A stretch of 64,000 nucleotides of DNA from assembly GCF_003674065.1 (NCBI RefSeq), contig NZ_RDBE01000006.1, positions 310,001-374,000 on the forward strand, given 5' to 3'. The DNA comes from Nocardioides mangrovicus (GTDB lineage Bacteria; Actinomycetota; Actinomycetes; Propionibacteriales; Nocardioidaceae). Under the pieces are notes generated by a model. That model saw only the letters and a program-made list of their open reading frames with translations. It did no database searches and had not been told where the DNA came from. Positions 8,189 through 16,738 of the stretch are shown in pieces. Made by a program: the position numbers and the translations under genes. Positions within the stretch are counted from its first letter, which is position 1, and the number at the start of each line of letters is the position of its first letter.

Positions 8189-9697
8189 TCAGTTCTGTTG
8201 ACCGGTGGTGGCCGGTGCAAGGGCTGGGTAGATCTGGGCGAGCGTCGACTCCCACTCGGTACGGAGTTCGGCGTACTGGGCAAAGGCCTCGGCGCGCGGG
8301 GTAACGGTCGGGGCGAGCTCGAGCACGACGGCCAGCGCGGCCTCGACGTTCGCGAACAGGCCGGTTCCCATGCCGGCGAGCATCGCGGCGCCGATGGATG
8401 GTGCTTCGACGCGCAGCGACGGGGTGATGGTCTCACCCATCACGTCGGCCTTGATTTGGTTCCACAGGCGGCTGCGTGCTTCGCCGTCGGAGATCGTGAA
8501 GCCGGTGACCTTGTGCCCCCGGGAGGTGACCACGTCGCGCAGCGCCGGGTACTGGTAAGCGATTCCTTCGAGAGTGGCGCGGGTGAAGTGGGCGCGCGCG
8601 TGGTGTCCGGCGATGCCGTAGTACGAAGCACGGGCCATGTCGTCTTGGACCGGGATCGAGGCGCCTTCGACGTAGGGGAAGCACAACAGACCGTCGCTAC
8701 CGGGCGGCACGTCGGCGCCCTCGGCTATCAGCTGCTCGTAAGTGCGGCCCTCGCCGAACACGCTGCGGAACCAACGCAGCGTCGTGCCGGTGCCGGTAGC
8801 GACCATCTCGTGCAGGTAGCGGTCCGGGATGAGGTGCGGCATCAGCCCGATGACGCCGGTCGGGTCGAACATTGGGTTGTCCTCGACGATGCGCCAGCTC
8901 ATGGAGGAGCCCGTGCCGAGGCTGACGTCTCCGGGTGAGACGACACCGGATCCGAGCGCGGCCGCGGGGTCGTCACCGCCGCCGGCGACCAGGACGGTGC
9001 CGGGCAGCAGGCCGAGGTCGACGGCGGCCTGGGCGCTGAGCTCGCCGCGCGGTTCCCACGGCTTGTACTTGACGTCGGGGAGGATCTCGCGCGGGATACC
9101 GGCCTCATCGCAGGTCTGCTCGCTCCAGCCCTCGGTGCGCCAGTCGTTCATGCAACTGCGGGTCGGGCCGGTCGGATCGGTGCCAACGTCGCCCGTGAGC
9201 CGGTAGGCGAGGTAGTCCTTCGGCTGCAGCGCGTGCCGGGTCTCGGCCCACACCTCGGGCAGGTGTCGCTTGGTCCACATCAGGTTCGGCAGCACAAGAC
9301 CGGGGATGGGTAGCGTGCCGCTGCGCCGGATCAGCACGTCGCGTCCGAGCGAGTCGTACAGGTCGCGGGTCTCGCTGGGGTCGCGCCGGTCGGTCCAGTG
9401 GATGCAGCGGGTGAGGACCTCGCCGTGCTCGTCGAGGAGCACGGCGATGTCGCGCTGCCCGACCAAGCACAGCGCGGTGATGTCTTTGGCCGGCACGTTG
9501 CCGGTCGTGAGCACCTCCGCAACGGCGGAGGCGAGCGCGTCGTACCAGTCGTGTGGGCTGTTCTCCGCCCATCCGCGGTGGGGGCGGTGCATCGGGTAGT
9601 TGCGCTCGGCGACCGCGACGACGCCGCGGTCGGAGTGCACCAGCGAGGCCTTGAGGGCCGACGATCCGACGTCGGCCCCCACCACGTAGCCGCTCAT
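8189..9697 (-). CDS. FGGY-family carbohydrate kinase
   Basis: The 502-residue protein has the N-terminal actin-like ATPase strand GADVGSSALKASL, the central GTGSSMSW segment (~260) and the C-terminal ATP-binding region typical of FGGY kinases (xylulokinase, ribulokinase, glycerol kinase and relatives). It would phosphorylate a sugar or polyol with ATP. The start at 9697 overlaps the stop of the class II aldolase gene by 4 bases, so the two are coupled. FGGY kinase plus class II aldolase plus aldehyde dehydrogenase is the usual set for pentose, deoxysugar or tetritol breakdown. The substrate is unassigned. Confidence 0.92.
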   Translation of the reverse strand: MSGYVVGADVGSSALKASLVHSDRGVVAVAERNYPMHRPHRGWAENSPHDWYDALASAVAEVLTTGNVPAKDITALCLVGQRDIAVLLDEHGEVLTRCIHWTDRRDPSETRDLYDSLGRDVLIRRSGTLPIPGLVLPNLMWTKRHLPEVWAETRHALQPKDYLAYRLTGDVGTDPTGPTRSCMNDWRTEGWSEQTCDEAGIPREILPDVKYKPWEPRGELSAQAAVDLGLLPGTVLVAGGGDDPAAALGSGVVSPGDVSLGTGSSMSWRIVEDNPMFDPTGVIGLMPHLIPDRYLHEMVATGTGTTLRWFRSVFGEGRTYEQLIAEGADVPPGSDGLLCFPYVEGASIPVQDDMARASYYGIAGHHARAHFTRATLEGIAYQYPALRDVVTSRGHKVTGFTISDGEARSRLWNQIKADVMGETITPSLRVEAPSIGAAMLAGMGTGLFANVEAALAVVLELAPTVTPRAEAFAQYAELRTEWESTLAQIYPALAPATTGQQN

Positions 9698-10407
9698 GCC
9701 GAGGGCGCGAATTCCGGCGCGGGGATCGGGTCCGGCGCCGGGAGGGGCTCGGGAGCACCGGGGAACTGGGCCCGGAAGTACGACGCGATCCAGTCGACCT
9801 GCTCCTTCGGCAGCTCGGGCACCTCACCGAACTGGCGAGCGCTTAGGTACACCTCGCACGCGCCCTCCACGACCGAGGCGGTGTGGAAGGCGTGCTCGAT
9901 GTCGGCGCCGATGGCGAGCAACCCGTGGTGTTGCAAGAACGTGGCGCCGCGCTCACGCAGGTACGGCTCGGTGTAGGTGTACATCTGGTCGGTCTCGGGC
10001 TGCGAGTACGGCGAGGTGTACACGGGGCCGCCGGCGGCCTCGCAGAGGCCGGTCAGGATGGGCGGAAGGGTCCAGTTCAGCGTCGCGAACGTCATCACGG
10101 CCTTGCCGTGGGTGTGCACGATGCCGCCGATCTCGGGGCGGTTCTTGCAATACATCGTGTGCATCTGAACCTCGGAGGTCGGCTTGAGCCGGCCGTCGAT
10201 GAGGTTGCCGTCGAGGTCGACGATGGCGACGTCCTCGGGCTGCAGCAGGTCGTACTGCGTCGAGGTGGGAGTGCATGCCAGCAGGCCGGGCTCGCCCGGG
10301 ATGCGGATGCTGATGTTGCCGGCGCAGGAGTAGACGAGGCGCTCTGCCTGCAGCTTGCGGGAGTAGGTGATGACCTTTTGCCGGGTCTCGAGCCACTTGA
10401 TGCTCAT
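9694..10407 (-). CDS. Class II aldolase/adducin family protein (L-fuculose-phosphate aldolase type)
   Basis: The 237-residue protein has the metal-binding pattern of class II aldolases: VHTHGKAVMTF (His-x-His, ~97-99), a later His pair in LQHHGLLAIG, and SCAGNISIRI near residue 30 for substrate phosphate. Members split phosphorylated ketoses into dihydroxyacetone phosphate and an aldehyde, or act as epimerases. The ribosome site is GAAGG before ATG 10407. The C-terminus carries an unusual Pro/Ala/Glu-rich tail of about 20 residues. Its position between kinase and FAD oxidoreductases suggests it cleaves an oxidised phosphorylated polyol whose aldehyde goes to the dehydrogenase at 6627-8102. 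Confidence 0.9.
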   Translation of the reverse strand: MSIKWLETRQKVITYSRKLQAERLVYSCAGNISIRIPGEPGLLACTPTSTQYDLLQPEDVAIVDLDGNLIDGRLKPTSEVQMHTMYCKNRPEIGGIVHTHGKAVMTFATLNWTLPPILTGLCEAAGGPVYTSPYSQPETDQMYTYTEPYLRERGATFLQHHGLLAIGADIEHAFHTASVVEGACEVYLSARQFGEVPELPKEQVDWIASYFRAQFPGAPEPLPAPDPIPAPEFAPSA

Positions 10408-10428
10408 GTTGTTGGATTCCCTTCCTTC

Positions 10429-10662
10429 TCAGGCTTTCCGGTGCGCCCGGGGACGGCGTGCCAGGGCGACGATCAAGGTGGTGCCGCCGAGCGCGTACAG
10501 CGCGGGGCGGGTCAGCCGGAGCAGGGCTGGTAGGTCGGAGATGTCGAGATCGACCTGGGCGGGCCAGGCGCCCATCCGTCCCTCGACACGCAGCCCGCCG
10601 GCGACGATGCGTATGGCCGTCGCCTCGAATGGCAGTTCGCCGATGGGTGAGCTGACCTTCAC
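10429..10662 (-). CDS. Small conserved-looking protein of the FAD-oxidoreductase operon, function unknown
   Basis: This 77-residue protein starts at GTG 10662 after GGAGG and overlaps the stop of the upstream FAD oxidoreductase by 4 bases (GTGA). The first 45 residues look like a small beta-rich unit (IVAGGLRVEGRMGAWPAQVDL); the C-terminal third contains a possible membrane helix (LTRPALYALGGTTLIVALA) followed by a basic tail. Tight coupling between the two FAD oxidoreductases and the aldolase argues that it is real. It may anchor or assemble the oxidoreductases at the membrane, in the position of the third subunit in GlpABC-like systems, but it has none of the Cys clusters of GlpC or DUF1667. 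Confidence 0.7.
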   Translation of the reverse strand: MKVSSPIGELPFEATAIRIVAGGLRVEGRMGAWPAQVDLDISDLPALLRLTRPALYALGGTTLIVALARRPRAHRKA

Positions 10663-11480
10663 GACGGGCCTCCGATCGTCTGCAGCCAGCTCCGGGTCGC
10701 GCGGGCGGCGGCGTCGTAGCGCAGCCGCGGCGACGTGGGCTGGGTGGGTTGGTGGAACAACACGTTCGGGTCGTCCTCGGTGAGGGCTCCAACCACGTTG
10801 CGGTTCGGGCGCGGGTCGGCGGCGAGCACCAGCGCGTCGCATGAGGTGAGAGATGTGGTGCCGTCGGCCGTGGTGAGCTCGACGCCGCTGATCCGGTCGC
10901 GGCCGGCGACGCGGACGCGTGCTGTGGCGTCGATACGTTTATCGGCCCACTGCGACCAGTCGGGCACGTCGGCCAGGTCGGCGACGACGGTGACCCGCGT
11001 GCCGAGTTTCCGGCACAGCTCGGCGACCGGGCGGGCCCACGGGCCGTTTCCGAGGATGACTGCGTGGGTCCACAGCTGCACGCCGGTGCGGAGGAGGTGT
11101 TCGGCCACGGTCGCGGGCACGACGCCGGCAGGGCGGTACCCGTCGATGTGCAGGTCGGCCGGGGTGCCTGGGCGCAGACCGCCGGCGAAGACCAGGTGCC
11201 GTGTCGCCACGGGCTGGAATCCCGTTGGTGAGGCGACAGTGAGGGTCGCCCCGTCGTAGCGCACAGCAGTCTGGCCGAGGGCGAAGTGGGCGCCGCGGGA
11301 GACCACGTCTCGGGTGAGGTCCTTGATCAGCGGGTTTTCCCAGCCGGCAGTGCCTCCGGTGACGGGGATCCGGTCGATGACTGTCACCGGGCCTGCGTGC
11401 AGCAGTTCGGAGGCGCACCCCAGGCCGCTGGGTCCGGCGCCGACGACGACGTAGGCCGCGTCAGCGGCGCGGGCGGTCAC
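10659..11480 (-). CDS. FAD/NAD(P)-binding pyridine nucleotide-disulfide oxidoreductase-like protein (GlpB-like partner)
   Basis: The 273-residue flavoprotein begins at GTG 11480, overlapping the upstream stop (GTGA). The FAD-binding loop is VVVGAGPSGLGCASEL near the N-terminus, and a second Rossmann motif, ILGNGPWARPVAELC, lies around residue 130. It is shorter than typical disulfide reductases and shows no CxxC redox pair. It resembles the small flavoprotein companions of GlpA-like or hydrogen-cyanide-synthase-like dehydrogenases. With the BFD-containing FAD protein encoded just upstream and the 77-aa protein it probably forms a multi-subunit dehydrogenase passing electrons to the respiratory chain. 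The longer open frame to 11696 lies inside the upstream gene. Confidence 0.82.
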   Translation of the reverse strand: MTARAADAAYVVVGAGPSGLGCASELLHAGPVTVIDRIPVTGGTAGWENPLIKDLTRDVVSRGAHFALGQTAVRYDGATLTVASPTGFQPVATRHLVFAGGLRPGTPADLHIDGYRPAGVVPATVAEHLLRTGVQLWTHAVILGNGPWARPVAELCRKLGTRVTVVADLADVPDWSQWADKRIDATARVRVAGRDRISGVELTTADGTTSLTSCDALVLAADPRPNRNVVGALTEDDPNVLFHQPTQPTSPRLRYDAAARATRSWLQTIGGPS

Positions 11481-12910
11481 TGGCCGACCGTCCCGTGTGC
11501 GGTCTGCTTGACGTCTCGGGGGCCGGTGTTGGTGTGCAGGGCGGTGAGGAACGAGATGCCGGCCGCGCACAGTGACCCCTGGCAGCGCCCGTACATGGCG
11601 CCGGTGCGCTTGCGGACCCCGTCGAGCGAGCAGGCCGGGACCGGGGAGGTCAGGGCCCGGTTGATCTCGGCGGCGCTGACGCTCTCGCACGCGCACACGA
11701 CCTGCGCGTACAGCGGGTCCTGTGCGAACAGGGTGTTCAGGTCGGTCGCGGTCCTCAGTCGCGGTGTCGAAGGCAAGGCCCGGACGGCGTCGGGTCGGTC
11801 CTCGGCGTCGAGTCCGGCGTCGCGCAGGAGGTCCAGCGCGTACGCGCCGGCTGCTGGCGAGACGCTGACCCCGGCTGAGCGGTTCGTGACGTGCAGTAGA
11901 TTTGCGACGGTCTGGTCGAAGCGCAGCCGGTGCGGTTCCTCACTGGCGGGACGGTTCGCAGCGAACGTCTTGATCACGACGTCGCGGGTGATGCTCGGAA
12001 CCAGTCGGCGCGCACTCTCAATCAGCGCCTCGACCTGGTCGCGGTCAGTCGAGGTGTCGCCGGCGTCCTCGAGGTCCTGCGCGGTCGGACCGAGCAACGC
12101 GGAGCCGTGCGTGGTCGGAACGACGTTGATGCCCTTGGTCGTCGGTGAGTGGGTGCAGAAGACGGTGCGCTGCAGCTGCTCGGCGAAGCGACGGTCGAGC
12201 ACGGCGTACTGACCCTTGCGTGGCCACGAGCGCAGCGGCTCACCACCAGCCAGCTCGGAGACGTCGCCGGCCCTTACGCCGGCGGCGTTGACGACATAGC
12301 GGCCGCGGACGGTGCCCTGGGGGGTGGCAAGCTCCATCGAGCCGTCGTCGAGCCGTCGAATGGTGGTGACCGGTGCGTTCAGCCGCAGCTGGGCACCGTT
12401 GGTCACCGCCAGGTTGGCGTACGCGACGGTCAGTGCCATCGGATCGATGACTCCCTCATCCGGCATCCACAGCCCGGCCACGGTGGCCATGTTGGCCAGC
12501 GGCTCGAGCTGGGCGACCTCGGCAGGCGTCTTCATCTCACCGCGCACACCCGCCTCGTCGAGCTCGGCGAGAGTGTGCCCGAGGGTCTCGGCCTCGGCGT
12601 CGTCGAGCGCGAGCATGATCGCGCCGCCGCGACGGTACGCGACCCCCAGTCGCCCGCACAGCTCTTCCCAGTGCGGGTAGCTGCGGTTGATCAGCTCGGT
12701 CTCAAGCGTTCCCGGGGGCCCGTAGTAGGAGCAGGCGGTGCCGGCGTTGCCCTTCGAGGCGCCCTCGCACACGTCGCTGGCGGCCTCGAGCACGCACACC
12801 GACGCGGACGTGGCTGCGAGCCGGGCCGCAACCGAGGTGCCCAGGACTCCGCCACCGACGACGACTACGTCGAACCGGTCAGTGCCGGTGGACGAGTTCA
12901 TCTGGGTCAT
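11477..12910 (-). CDS. FAD-dependent oxidoreductase with C-terminal BFD-like [2Fe-2S] domain (GlpA-like)
   Basis: The protein has 477 residues. A DAO-type FAD domain (VVVVGGGVLGTSVAARL, residues ~15-31) spans about 370 residues. It is followed by a BFD-like domain with four Cys (VCACES, then CSLDGVRKRTGAMYGRCQGSLC), the arrangement seen in anaerobic glycerol-3-phosphate dehydrogenase GlpA. The start 12910 is supported by GAGGG six bases upstream. It is the first gene of the minus-strand catabolic operon and is divergent from the APC permease. It may oxidise the phosphorylated polyol made by the FGGY kinase; glycine or L-2-hydroxyacid oxidation is an alternative for this fold. Confidence 0.87.
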   Translation of the reverse strand: MTQMNSSTGTDRFDVVVVGGGVLGTSVAARLAATSASVCVLEAASDVCEGASKGNAGTACSYYGPPGTLETELINRSYPHWEELCGRLGVAYRRGGAIMLALDDAEAETLGHTLAELDEAGVRGEMKTPAEVAQLEPLANMATVAGLWMPDEGVIDPMALTVAYANLAVTNGAQLRLNAPVTTIRRLDDGSMELATPQGTVRGRYVVNAAGVRAGDVSELAGGEPLRSWPRKGQYAVLDRRFAEQLQRTVFCTHSPTTKGINVVPTTHGSALLGPTAQDLEDAGDTSTDRDQVEALIESARRLVPSITRDVVIKTFAANRPASEEPHRLRFDQTVANLLHVTNRSAGVSVSPAAGAYALDLLRDAGLDAEDRPDAVRALPSTPRLRTATDLNTLFAQDPLYAQVVCACESVSAAEINRALTSPVPACSLDGVRKRTGAMYGRCQGSLCAAGISFLTALHTNTGPRDVKQTAHGTVGQ

Positions 12911-12984
12911 TGGGGTTCCCTCGAGGTGTCGTTGCGGTCCAGTGTCGCGCTCGTGATGCTCCGCCTGAGTATCGGACCGTAACA

Positions 12985-12997
12985 GTGTTCAAGTGAA
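12985..12997. promoter_or_regulatory. Candidate DeoR operator 1 (TGTTCA-AG-TGAAC)
   Basis: TGTTCA-AG-TGAAC forms an imperfect palindrome in the intergenic region between the FAD-oxidoreductase operon and the APC permease. The half-site TGTTC recurs four more times in the next 92 bp and twice at the deoR promoter. Confidence 0.5.
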
Positions 12998-13003
12998 CGC
13001 ACA

Positions 13004-13019
13004 AGAACACATTTCGAAC
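13004..13019. promoter_or_regulatory. Candidate DeoR operator 2 (GAACA direct repeat, 11-bp period)
   Basis: GAACA (reverse complement of TGTTC) occurs at 13004-13008 and 13015-13019, exactly one helical turn apart. The same spacing is found for TGTTC at 18267 and 18278 in front of the DeoR gene. Confidence 0.45.
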
Positions 13020-13074
13020 ATGTATTTTTGTGACTCGGAAGGCGTTTAGCAGCAACTGAGCACCAAGTTACGTG

Positions 13075-13088
13075 ATGTTCATATGAAC
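13075..13088. promoter_or_regulatory. Candidate DeoR operator 3 (TGTTCATATGAACA palindrome)
   Basis: A perfect 14-bp palindrome about 100 bp upstream of the APC permease start. It contains the TGTTC half-site in both orientations and is the strongest operator candidate of the locus. Confidence 0.55.
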
Positions 13089-13189
13089 ACGCCTCGTTGA
13101 CATCTGTGTGATTGCAGGTGTTCACTTCGTCGCCAAGATCGTACGAGCGCCCCGGGGGCGGAGCTCGACCCATGGCGAAAGGGCTTCAG

Positions 13190-14740
13190 ATGAGCCAGGA
13201 CATCAGCGACATTCACCGGGCAGACGAGGAACACCTCGCCCGCCTGGGCTACAAGCAGGAACTCGGCCGGACTCTCGGCGCGTTCTCCACGTTCGCGACG
13301 GGCTTCGCGTTCATCTCGATCCTCACCGGGGCGTTCCAGCTGTTTTTCTTCGCCTTCGGGATCGCCGGGCCGGCCTTCTGGTGGACCTGGCTGATCGCGT
13401 TCGCCGGGCAGATGCTGTTCGGGCTGATCTTCGCCGAGCTGGCCACGCACTACCCGATGGCCGGATCGGTTTACAACTGGTCCAAGCACATCGGCAGCCG
13501 CACGGCATCGTGGCTGGCCGGGTTCTCGCTCACGCTGGCCCTGATCGTGTCGACCGCCGCGGTCGCGCTGGCGCTACAGTTCGTGCTGCCGAACATCTCA
13601 AAGGTTTTCTGGATTTACGGTGACGGGACCGGCCCGAACGACGCGGCCGCGAACGGCGTCATCCTTGGCGTGATCGCCATCGTGCTGGCCACGATCATCA
13701 ACTGCCTGGGCGTCAAGGTGGTTTCTATCGTGAACAACATCGGCGTCATCGTCGAGCTCGTCGCGAGCGTCTTCATGATCGTCTTCTTCTTCGTCACCGC
13801 GAAGCGCGGCCCGCAGATCGTGTTCCACACCGAGGGCCACGGCCACGACGCCGGTCTAGGCGTGCCCGGAGCGCTGCTGATGGCGCTGCTGCTCGGCTGC
13901 TACATCATGTGGGGCTTCGACACCGCCGGCTCCCTGGGTGAGGAGACCGTCAACCCGCGCAAGAACAGCCCCACCTCGATCCTGCGTGCGCTCGCGGCTG
14001 CCGGCATCAGCGGCGCTTTGCTGATGCTCGGCGCGCTCATGGCGGTGGGCGACATCAACGCCAAGGAGCTGTCCACTAGCGGCCTGCCGTACGTCGTCGA
14101 GGACGTGATGGGCCATACCCTGGGCAGCGTCCTGCTCACCTGCGTCGCGATCGCGATCTTCGTGTGCATCTTGGCCAACCAGACCGGTGCGATGCGGATG
14201 ATGTTCGCGATGAGCCGCGACAACGCCCTCCCGGCAAGCGCCTCGCTCGCGAAGGTCAGCCGGACGACCAAGGCGCCTGTGACGACCGCGCTCATCGTGG
14301 GCGTCATCGCGGTGGCCATCCTGCTGGTGAACATCAAGCAGGCGCAGATCTTCTTGGTGGTCACCAGCACCACCGTGGTGCTGGCCCTGATCGCCTACGT
14401 AATCGTCGCCGGCGCATTCGCTCGCAAGCGGCTCACCGGCGAGTGGAAGACGACCCCGGAGTACTTCCACCTCGGCCGCTGGGGCGTCCCGGTCTCGATC
14501 GCCGCAGTCGTGTGGGGCGTCGCCATGGTCATCAACATCGCCTGGCCCCGCAACGCCGTCTACAACCCGGCACCGCCGCACCACTGGTTCCTGCAGTGGG
14601 GTGCCGTCGTGTTCGTCCTCGTCGCCTTCGCCCTCGGCTTGGCGTACTACTTCACCCAGCGCGACAAGATCGGCATCCTGCCGCAGCACGCGTCAGCAAC
14701 CGGGGCCAGCGCCCAGTCGCCTGAAGAGGTCGGCGCCTAG
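13190..14740 (+). CDS. APC-superfamily amino acid/amine permease
   Basis: From ATG 13190 (GAAAGGG six bases upstream) the protein has 516 residues; ATG 13172 is an alternative start. About twelve hydrophobic helices are visible, beginning with LGAFSTFATGFAFISILTG, the usual APC first helix, and an MWGFDTAGSLGEET motif at ~245, as in amine/amino-acid permeases. It should import an amino acid, amine or amino alcohol by proton or sodium symport. The gene is divergent from the FAD-oxidoreductase/kinase/aldolase operon with DeoR-type repeats between them and is followed by a terminator and then the glycine-riboswitch operon. An amine permease beside a polyol-type pathway suggests an amino-polyol or hydroxy-amino acid substrate. 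Confidence 0.9.
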   Translation: MSQDISDIHRADEEHLARLGYKQELGRTLGAFSTFATGFAFISILTGAFQLFFFAFGIAGPAFWWTWLIAFAGQMLFGLIFAELATHYPMAGSVYNWSKHIGSRTASWLAGFSLTLALIVSTAAVALALQFVLPNISKVFWIYGDGTGPNDAAANGVILGVIAIVLATIINCLGVKVVSIVNNIGVIVELVASVFMIVFFFVTAKRGPQIVFHTEGHGHDAGLGVPGALLMALLLGCYIMWGFDTAGSLGEETVNPRKNSPTSILRALAAAGISGALLMLGALMAVGDINAKELSTSGLPYVVEDVMGHTLGSVLLTCVAIAIFVCILANQTGAMRMMFAMSRDNALPASASLAKVSRTTKAPVTTALIVGVIAVAILLVNIKQAQIFLVVTSTTVVLALIAYVIVAGAFARKRLTGEWKTTPEYFHLGRWGVPVSIAAVVWGVAMVINIAWPRNAVYNPAPPHHWFLQWGAVVFVLVAFALGLAYYFTQRDKIGILPQHASATGASAQSPEEVGA

Positions 14741-14752
14741 CCGAACCCAGTC

Positions 14753-14790
14753 GATGGGGGTGGTCCCTCGCCCTGACGGCCACCCCCATC
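14753..14790 (+). terminator. Rho-independent-like hairpin after APC permease
   Basis: GATGGGGGTGG and CCACCCCCATC are perfect 11-bp arms with a 16-base loop, 13 bases after the permease stop. There is no strong T tract. It separates the permease transcript from the glycine riboswitch downstream. Confidence 0.65.
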
Positions 14791-14844
14791 AGGTGCCCCC
14801 GTCTGGCCGTCACAACAAATTCATACCTGCGCCGCTACCAACCG

Positions 14845-15055
14845 CAGCGGGAAAGACCCGACTGTCCGTCGTGCACAACTCGCGACGTCAAGGACCGACG
14901 GGGCGCCGACGGAGCAACACCTCCCCAGGAATCTCTCAGGCCCACCGACCGCCGCGGCCAGGCGCTCTCTGGAAAGCCAGGACCAGGTCCTGCACCCACG
15001 GTGCAAGCCGCAGCTGCGGCGAAGCTCTCAGGTACCCACGACAGAGCGGGGAGGT
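14845..15055 (+). promoter_or_regulatory. Tandem glycine riboswitch
   Basis: Two aptamers are recognisable. The first has GACGGAGCAACACCTCCCC then GGAATCTCTCAGGCCCACCG and closes with CTCTCTGGAAAGCC. The second has CACGGTGCAAGCCGC, GCGAAGCTCTCAGGTACCC and ends ACGACAGAGCGGGGAGG. These match the conserved core of actinobacterial glycine riboswitches, including the linker GGAAAGC between the aptamers. It lies 62 bases upstream of a short leader ORF and 103 bases upstream of gcvT, so glycine should induce gcvT-gcvH and the PF03458 gene. The 5' limit is approximate. Confidence 0.92.
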
Positions 15056-15116
15056 CACCGCAACTGCCCGGCCCGCCACGCGACGCCGGTCAGTCCGAGC
15101 AGAAGGACCTCAGCCG

Positions 15117-15161
15117 ATGAGCACCCGCACCCCGCAACCCCTGAACAGCCACACCGCATGA
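15117..15161 (+). CDS. 14-residue leader ORF coupled to gcvT
   Basis: ATG 15117 has a good ribosome site (AAGGA, 9 bases upstream) and encodes 14 residues (MSTRTPQPLNSHTA) ending in TGA, whose ATGA overlap provides the gcvT start at 15158. gcvT has no ribosome site of its own, so its translation probably depends on this leader. Alternatively an indel has detached the N-terminus of GcvT; against this, the reading from 15158 starts exactly where GcvT homology starts. Confidence 0.5.
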   Translation: MSTRTPQPLNSHTA

Positions 15162-16264
15162 GCCGCCAGACCGCTCTGCACTCCGTCCATACCGAGCTCG
15201 GCGCCTCGTTTACCGACTTCGCCGGCTGGTCGATGCCTGTGCGCTACACCTCTGAGACGGCCGAGCACCACGCCGTGCGCACCACGGCCGGGCTGTTCGA
15301 CCTGTCGCACATGGGCGAGATCAAGGTGACTGGACCTGACGCAGGGCGCGTCCTCGACCGCGCCGTCGTCGGAACGCCGTCGCGCATCGGGCTCGGACGG
15401 GCCCGTTACTCGATGATCTGCAACGACGCGGGCGGCATCCTCGACGACCTCGTCGTGTACCGGCTCGCCGACCACGACTACCTCGTCGTCGCGAACGCCA
15501 GCAACGTCGACGTCGTCGCGACAGCCCTGAGCGAACGAACCACCGACGAGGCTGCGGATGCTCAGGTCTCCGACAAATCCCAGCACTGTGCGCTCCTCGC
15601 CGTCCAAGGACCCGCTGCGGTCACGATCCTCGCCGGCCTCGGCGACGACCACGTCACCGCGCTGAAGTACTACTCGATCGCGCGCACCAAGGTCGCCGGC
15701 CACGACGTCCTGCTCGCCCGCACCGGGTACACCGGCGAGGACGGCTACGAGGTCTACTGCTCGCCGAGCGTCGCTCCTGACCTGTGGCGCCAGATCAGCG
15801 CCGCGGGCGAAAGGTACGGTCTCGTCCCTGCCGGACTCGCATGCCGCGACACCCTGCGCCTCGAAGCGGGGATGCCGCTCTACGGCCACGAGCTCGATGC
15901 CGACACGAACCCGTTCGAGGCTGGGCTCGGGCGGGTGATCTCCTTCGACAAGCCCAACAGATTCGTTGGCGACACCGCCCTGCGCCGCTTCCGGGATCTC
16001 CCACGCCGGCGGTCCCTCGTCGGCCTCGCGACGTCCGGGCGGCGAGCGCCGCGTGCCGGATACGACGTGGTCGACCGTGCGGGAAATACCGTCGGCCGCG
16101 TTACGAGTGGTGCCCCCTCGCCCACTCTCGGCTACCCGATCGCCATGGCCTACGTGGAGGCCGGTCACAACACCCCGGGAACCGAGCTCGCGGTCGACCT
16201 GCGTGGAACGCGCGAGCCGGCCCTGGTCGTCGACCTGCCGTTCTACCAGCGTCCCAGCGCCTGA
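15158..16264 (+). CDS. gcvT: Aminomethyltransferase, glycine cleavage system T protein
   Basis: The 368-residue protein has the expected length and begins with the typical TALHSVHTELGASFTDFAGW. Other family segments are LFDLSHMGEIKVTGPDA (~45-61), the folate-pocket region RTGYTGEDGYEVY (~185-200) and RDTLRLEAGMPLYGHEL (~232-248). GcvT takes the aminomethyl group from lipoyl-GcvH and gives 5,10-methylene-tetrahydrofolate plus ammonia. The gene follows a glycine riboswitch and precedes gcvH by 67 bp. No gcvP is in the window, so glycine decarboxylase must be elsewhere, or this T/H pair is a second set serving the adjacent catabolic locus. Confidence 0.95.
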   Translation: MSRQTALHSVHTELGASFTDFAGWSMPVRYTSETAEHHAVRTTAGLFDLSHMGEIKVTGPDAGRVLDRAVVGTPSRIGLGRARYSMICNDAGGILDDLVVYRLADHDYLVVANASNVDVVATALSERTTDEAADAQVSDKSQHCALLAVQGPAAVTILAGLGDDHVTALKYYSIARTKVAGHDVLLARTGYTGEDGYEVYCSPSVAPDLWRQISAAGERYGLVPAGLACRDTLRLEAGMPLYGHELDADTNPFEAGLGRVISFDKPNRFVGDTALRRFRDLPRRRSLVGLATSGRRAPRAGYDVVDRAGNTVGRVTSGAPSPTLGYPIAMAYVEAGHNTPGTELAVDLRGTREPALVVDLPFYQRPSA

Positions 16265-16331
16265 CCTGGACCGGAACCACCACACCCAACATCTGCACCA
16301 CCGACTAGACCTGAGCGTCCAAGGAGCCTCC

Positions 16332-16703
16332 ATGAGCATCCCCAGCGACCTGCGCTACACCGACCAGCACGAGTGGGTCGACTTGAACGGCGACATCGCC
16401 ACGATCGGCATCACCCAGTACGCCGCGGACTCCCTGGGAGACATCGTGTTCGTCGGGCTGCCACCGATCGGATCGAGCCTCGCGTCCGGCCAGCCGTGCG
16501 GCGAGCTGGAGTCCACGAAGTCGGTCAGCGACCTGATGGCACCCCTCGACGGCGACGTGGTCGAGATCAACGACGCGGTCGTCGATGACCCCAGCCTGCT
16601 CAACTCCGACGCCATGGACGCCTGGCTGGTGCGCCTGAAGTTCACCGCAATCCCTGTACTGCTCGACGCCAGCACCTACGCCGCCCTAGTCGCTGCCGGC
16701 TGA
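16332..16703 (+). CDS. gcvH: Glycine cleavage system H protein (lipoyl carrier)
   Basis: The 123-residue protein starts at ATG 16332, with AAGGAG 5 bases upstream. The lipoylation site is Lys in LESTKSVSDL (~residue 63), preceded by the canonical GELE turn; the N-terminus DLRYTDQHEWVDLNGDIATIGIT is typical. GcvH carries the aminomethyl group between GcvP and GcvT. It is transcribed with gcvT under the glycine riboswitch. The C-terminal end (LKFTAIPVLLDASTY) diverges from the usual LLDADAYEKF-like ending but keeps the length. Confidence 0.95.
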   Translation: MSIPSDLRYTDQHEWVDLNGDIATIGITQYAADSLGDIVFVGLPPIGSSLASGQPCGELESTKSVSDLMAPLDGDVVEINDAVVDDPSLLNSDAMDAWLVRLKFTAIPVLLDASTYAALVAAG

Positions 16704-16738
16704 CCCAGCCGGCAGCCCAACACGCTTCGGGGGAGCAC

